17,075 bases of DNA from JAXDLH01 sp034666705 (GTDB lineage Bacteria > Chloroflexota > UBA6077 > SHYK01). Shown here one piece after another: positions 14,013 through 17,075 of the stretch. The first letter of the stretch is position 1. Each line of letters starts with the position of its first letter. The stretch covers positions 1-17,075 of the forward strand of contig JAXDLH010000343.1 of NCBI GenBank assembly GCA_034666705.1. Reading direction: 5' to 3'. The notes under the pieces are model-generated. The model did not search any database. It worked only from the letters and a program-made list of their open reading frames with translations, and was not told the DNA's origin. Made by a program: the position numbers and the translations under genes.

Positions 14013-14999
14013 TTAATCCCAGTATGCGAAGGCCATGCCGCAGCCGGTGCCAGCCGGCGAGCGGTAGGCAGGAATATAGTCGCCGATCAACTGTGGCGTC
14101 ATCGGCTCCATGGCGCCGGCGACGGTGATCCAGTTGCGGATCTCGGAGGTGCCCAGGTTGAGCCGCTCGCGAGGCAACGAGGTAAGCGCCGCCGCATCCT
14201 TCTCGAGGATCGCGTCGACGGTCATGCGGTCGATCTCCTCGTCGATGATGGTGTGGCTGAGACCGCCGGACGCCACGATGCCGACCGTCACGTCGCGGTC
14301 CCACGCCTCGATCGCCCGCCGCAACGCCTGACCGACAGCATAGCAGCGGCGAGGGGTTGGCTGGTTGGGCGGGAAGAAGGTGTTGATCATGAACGGCACC
14401 ATCGGGATATCGCCGTGCGGGAGCATGAACTCATACATGAAGGTGAACGCGTGGCCCAGGCCGATCTCCGGCTTGAGCTGGGCGCAGGAGGCGACGTCGA
14501 TCTCCTCGTCACGCAGAAAGTCGATGAGATGATTGGCGAGCTCCGGGGCAGCGGGATGGTCGCGTGGCACGGCGAGGCGGTCGACGACGTCGTTCTGAAT
14601 CTCGTCGAGCCGTTGCGCTTTCCACAGCCCGTCACCCTCACGGGAGCCGTGCTTGCGGACCACCTCCGCATTCTCGCCGCGATACACGCAGAACATCGGC
14701 ATCAAATTGTCGCGGAACTGCTCGTGCTGGTCGTCGCCAACGACCAGCACCACGTCCGGCTTCGCTCGCGCTAGCACGTCGGCAAGCGCATCGCGGTGGG
14801 AGGCGCAGGCGTCCAGCCGCGACCGCAGCGTCGCGTCGGTTAGCTCATCTTCCATGTTGGGCTTCGCCCGCGCGAGGAGCGCCGCGTAATCGATGCGCCG
14901 ATCGGTTTCGTCCTTCTCGCGGAGGGCGTACCAACCCTCAATGGGCAGCCTGACCTGTGGGGCGTGCGGGGTGGCAATGCCGACGACGATCCGAGCCAT
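14013..14999 (-). CDS. Class III extradiol ring-cleavage dioxygenase, LigB superfamily (copy 2)
   Basis: This 328-residue LigB-type Fe(II) dioxygenase is the first gene of the ring-cleavage operon. The expected active-site residues are present: His12 (TPHAPQ), His92 (GDDQHE), His183 (LGHAF), His249 (SGGLSH) and Glu286 (TSEIRNW). It is alignable end to end with the gene at 12059-13066, sharing NT(Y/F)(Y/F)PPNQPT, EIRNWI and GTGC-MAFA-W. The copies differ widely in the N-terminal half and around residues 105-150, so they are old paralogs with likely different substrates or a heteromeric assembly. The ATG at 14997-14999 is chosen for its GGAGG 8 bases upstream (complement 15008-15012) and for aligning with copy 1. 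A candidate promoter lies at 15036-15064. Confidence 0.86.
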   Translation of the reverse strand: MARIVVGIATPHAPQVRLPIEGWYALREKDETDRRIDYAALLARAKPNMEDELTDATLRSRLDACASHRDALADVLARAKPDVVLVVGDDQHEQFRDNLMPMFCVYRGENAEVVRKHGSREGDGLWKAQRLDEIQNDVVDRLAVPRDHPAAPELANHLIDFLRDEEIDVASCAQLKPEIGLGHAFTFMYEFMLPHGDIPMVPFMINTFFPPNQPTPRRCYAVGQALRRAIEAWDRDVTVGIVASGGLSHTIIDEEIDRMTVDAILEKDAAALTSLPRERLNLGTSEIRNWITVAGAMEPMTPQLIGDYIPAYRSPAGTGCGMAFAYWD

Positions 15000-15035
15000 G
15001 GTGACGACCTCCATCGAAATCCCAGGAGCATCCCC

Positions 15036-15064
15036 AGTGTACGAGCGACCGCGGTCCGAAGCAA
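15036..15064 (-). promoter_or_regulatory. Candidate promoter of the dioxygenase-hydrolase-dioxygenase operon
   Basis: On the minus strand TTGCTT (15059-15064) and TACACT (15036-15041) are spaced by exactly 17 bases. This would start transcription near 15029, about 30 bases before the ATG of the first dioxygenase. Each box matches the sigma-70 consensus at most positions. Confidence 0.42.
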
Positions 15065-15278
15065 TCGCTGATGCGACTATCAACGTGGGTTGACGGCCCC
15101 GATGCGAATCGCCGATCGAGGCTGCCGGCCGTCTGTGGCGCCGCTCGCCGACGGCCGAGCGGCGTCACCGTGGCGCCGACCGCATCGCTCCGGCCGGCTG
15201 GAGGACCTGAAGGGCGGGGCAACGGCAGCGCGGCGTAGAGCAGCATTGCCCTGTGACAGCGGATGATGCCCGCGTATC

Positions 15279-15284
15279 TATAAT
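15279..15284 (+). promoter_or_regulatory. Consensus -10 box upstream of the amine oxidase gene
   Basis: A perfect TATAAT in GC-rich sequence lies 138 bases before the TTG start. The nearest -35-like hexamer, GTGACA at 15253-15258, is 20 bases away, too far to be ideal, so activator dependence is possible. Confidence 0.35.
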
Positions 15285-15421
15285 TGGCCCTTCGATGAAG
15301 AGATCTTTCCGGGCCGGGCGATTCCCTCCTGCGCTGGCTGCCTGGAGGTCAACGCCGGCGAGGTGAGCAGCCTGGGATGTCGGGTCCCAATCCCCCCTTC
15401 CAGGGAGATAAGGAGTAACCG

Positions 15422-17075
15422 TTGTCGCGAACGCCGCTTCTCAGAGGATTGGCGCTTCTTGCCCGTGAGCACTACCTCGCCCGGGAGGTAGGCAGCAGTC
15501 CCGATGCGATCCGGGCCAAGCTGCACGAGCGCCGCCCGGACAGTTCGACGTCCGCAATGACCCGGCGAGCGTTTCTCCAGTCGATGGGACTGGTTGGCGC
15601 GGGCGTGGCGCTGGGTCCAATTCTTCCGGTCCGCAATGTCAGTGCCGCTCAACCGGCGCGCGTTGCGATCGTGGGCGGAGGCATCGCGGGTCTCGCGGCA
15701 GCGTTGACGTTAGCGGACGCCGGGGTGGCGTCGACCCTCTATGAGGCTTCGGGCCGACTGGGCGGCCGCATGCACTCGCTCCCAGCGTACTGGGCTGACG
15801 GTCAGGTCAGCGAGTGGTGTGGGGAATTCATCGATTCCGAGCACAGGACGATTCGCAACCTGTGTCGCCGCTTCGGGCTGCCGCTCGACGACCTCCTGGC
15901 GGCGCAACCAAGCACCTCCCAGGACACCTACTTTTTCGCCGGCTCCTACTACCGCAACCTCGACCAGGACTTCGAGCCGGTGTATCGGGCACTCCAATGC
16001 GACCTGGAGGATGCGGGCGAAACGACAACCTACCGGGAAAGCACGCCCGCGGCGATCGAGCTGGACGACATGAGCCTGCACGACTGGATCGAGACCCGAG
16101 TTCCCGGTGGGCACGGCTCGGCGCTCGGCCAGTTGCTGGACGTGGCATATACGGTCGAATTCGGAGCCGATACCGCCGACCAGAGCGCGTTGAACGTCGT
16201 CTACCAGTTGGGGTCAGGCGCCATGCCCGGCGACTTCCACATGTACGGTGAATCCGACGAGCGGTTCCACATTCGGGGTGGCAACGAATCGTTGCCAAAC
16301 GCCATCGCCGCAGCCCTGTCCGAGGAGGCGATCATGCGAGGCTGGCGCATGATCGCCCTTGAGCAGGGTGCTGCCGGCACGCTCGAGCTAACGTTTGATA
16401 CCGCCATCGGAGAGCAGCGGATTGCGGCGGATGTAGTTATCCTCGCCCTGCCCTTCGCCGTGCTTCGCACCCTGGACTACGGGCGCGCCGGCTTCGACGA
16501 GCTGAAGCAGCAAGCGGTGCAGGAGCTCGGGGCGGGTCGCAACGGCAAGCTCCTCGTGCAGCTCGCGAGTCGGTACTGGAACACCGCTGGTCCATGGGGG
16601 ATCAGCACCGGTACCACGTACTCCGACCGCGAGTATCAATCCAGTTGGGACGTTTCGCGGGCTCAACCGGGCATGGGTGGGCTCCTCGGCGACTATCTGG
16701 GCGGCACCGGGATCACGAGCCTCGAAGCGGCACAGCAAGCGCCGTACTCGACAGACGACGATCCGCGCACGGCATCACTCGCTACCCGTTTTCTCGCGCA
16801 ACTCGAGGATGTGTACCCCGGCATTTCCCCTTATGCCAATGGCAAAGCCGTGCTGTCGCTGCCTCATCTGGATCCGAACCTGCGCCTCTCCTACAGCTAC
16901 TATCGCGTGGGGCAGTACCACGCGTTCGGTGGCTACGAGCGGGCTCCGCAGGGCAACGTCTATTTCGCAGGCGAGCATTGCTCTCGGGACTTTCAGGGAT
17001 TCATGGAAGGGGCCGCGCGCGAGGGCATTCGGGCCGCGAACGGCATCCTGAGCAAGCTCGGATTGGCATATACCG
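15422..17075 (+). CDS. Tat-exported flavin amine oxidase family protein (3' end cut by window)
   Basis: 551 codons are seen and the frame is open to the window edge; the protein is nearly complete, since the last segment is the family's C-terminal end. It carries the FAD-binding GGGIAGL (85-91), Glu108 for the ribose and RLGGRM (112-117). The C-terminal FAD motif reads VYFAGEHCSRDFQGFMEGAA and is followed by REGIRAANGIL. Before these lies a twin-arginine signal (TRRAFLQSMGLVGAGVALG, Arg48-Arg49) ending near SAAQPA, so the protein is probably exported folded with FAD. The TTG at 15422 is preferred for its AAGGAG 6 bases upstream and because an Arg/Leu-rich ~45-residue extension before the Tat signal is typical of one branch of this family; ATG 15557 would start at the signal itself. 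Oxidation of an amine, or of a related substrate, with H2O2 formation is expected. Confidence 0.87.
   Translation, partial: MSRTPLLRGLALLAREHYLAREVGSSPDAIRAKLHERRPDSSTSAMTRRAFLQSMGLVGAGVALGPILPVRNVSAAQPARVAIVGGGIAGLAAALTLADAGVASTLYEASGRLGGRMHSLPAYWADGQVSEWCGEFIDSEHRTIRNLCRRFGLPLDDLLAAQPSTSQDTYFFAGSYYRNLDQDFEPVYRALQCDLEDAGETTTYRESTPAAIELDDMSLHDWIETRVPGGHGSALGQLLDVAYTVEFGADTADQSALNVVYQLGSGAMPGDFHMYGESDERFHIRGGNESLPNAIAAALSEEAIMRGWRMIALEQGAAGTLELTFDTAIGEQRIAADVVILALPFAVLRTLDYGRAGFDELKQQAVQELGAGRNGKLLVQLASRYWNTAGPWGISTGTTYSDREYQSSWDVSRAQPGMGGLLGDYLGGTGITSLEAAQQAPYSTDDDPRTASLATRFLAQLEDVYPGISPYANGKAVLSLPHLDPNLRLSYSYYRVGQYHAFGGYERAPQGNVYFAGEHCSRDFQGFMEGAAREGIRAANGILSKLGLAYT

Larger units (their letters stand above)
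15000..15421. other. 422-base divergent intergenic region
   Basis: This separates the ring-cleavage operon (-) from the flavin amine oxidase (+). It contains a minus-strand promoter candidate at 15036-15064, a consensus TATAAT on the plus strand at 15279-15284, and a plus-strand leader of about 130 bases that includes a short tggga/tccca hairpin (15373-15389) and a strong ribosome site (AAGGAG, 15410-15415). No small gene is convincing and no riboswitch class was recognised in the leader. Confidence 0.45.

Noticed and set aside
15285..15421. Possible riboswitch in the amine oxidase leader
   Set aside because: The leader is long and has a small hairpin, but I could not match conserved cores of known riboswitch classes, so none is claimed.

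Overview
The window is a GC-rich (roughly 65 %) bacterial chromosomal segment carrying accessory catabolic genes. The many lipoprotein-type family 5 solute-binding proteins, a Pro/Thr-rich membrane-anchored protein ending in PT repeats, frequent GTG/TTG starts with good Shine-Dalgarno sites, and class III extradiol dioxygenases used as single-subunit enzymes together suggest Chloroflexota. This is inference: no rRNA, tRNA or taxonomic marker gene lies in the window. No mobile element, CRISPR array or RNA gene was seen.

Layout. (1) 1-1206, + strand: the last 77 residues of a family 5 ABC solute-binding protein, a leader with a long interrupted stem-loop (294-347), and an SDR oxidoreductase that starts at a TTG. 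(2) 1207-3025: a degraded stretch. It holds a short 5' piece resembling a hemerythrin gene abutting a 3' piece resembling PspA/IM30, then a minus-strand SnoaL + flavin split-barrel protein, then about 480 bases without a convincing gene. (3) 3026-5552, - strand: an MFS exporter and, downstream of it, a Pro/Thr-rich anchored protein. (4) 5910-8318, + strand: an unrecognised helical protein and a complete solute-binding lipoprotein, closed by a strong palindromic terminator at 8362-8393. (5) 8407-11489, - strand: a solute-binding lipoprotein followed 47 bases later by a Gfo/Idh/MocA dehydrogenase resembling phthalate dihydrodiol dehydrogenases. (6) 11645-12028, + strand: a small cupin, divergent from (5) across a 155-base region with a perfect 12-bp palindrome over a candidate -10 box. 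(7) 12059-14999, - strand: a three-gene operon, LigB-type dioxygenase - alpha/beta C-C hydrolase - LigB-type dioxygenase, behind a good candidate promoter. (8) 15422-end, + strand: a Tat-exported flavin amine oxidase cut by the window edge.

The working idea for 8407-14999 is a catabolic module for an aromatic or phenolic compound. A binding protein captures a solute, a dehydrogenase may re-aromatise or oxidise an intermediate, two non-identical class III extradiol dioxygenases open catechol-type rings, and a meta-cleavage-product hydrolase splits the C-C bond, as in the mhpB-mhpC logic. No ring-hydroxylating oxygenase, transporter permease/ATPase, regulator, hydratase or aldolase is visible, so the substrate cannot be named and the module may be incomplete or use genes elsewhere. 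The pair of paralogous dioxygenases flanking one hydrolase is the most interesting arrangement here.
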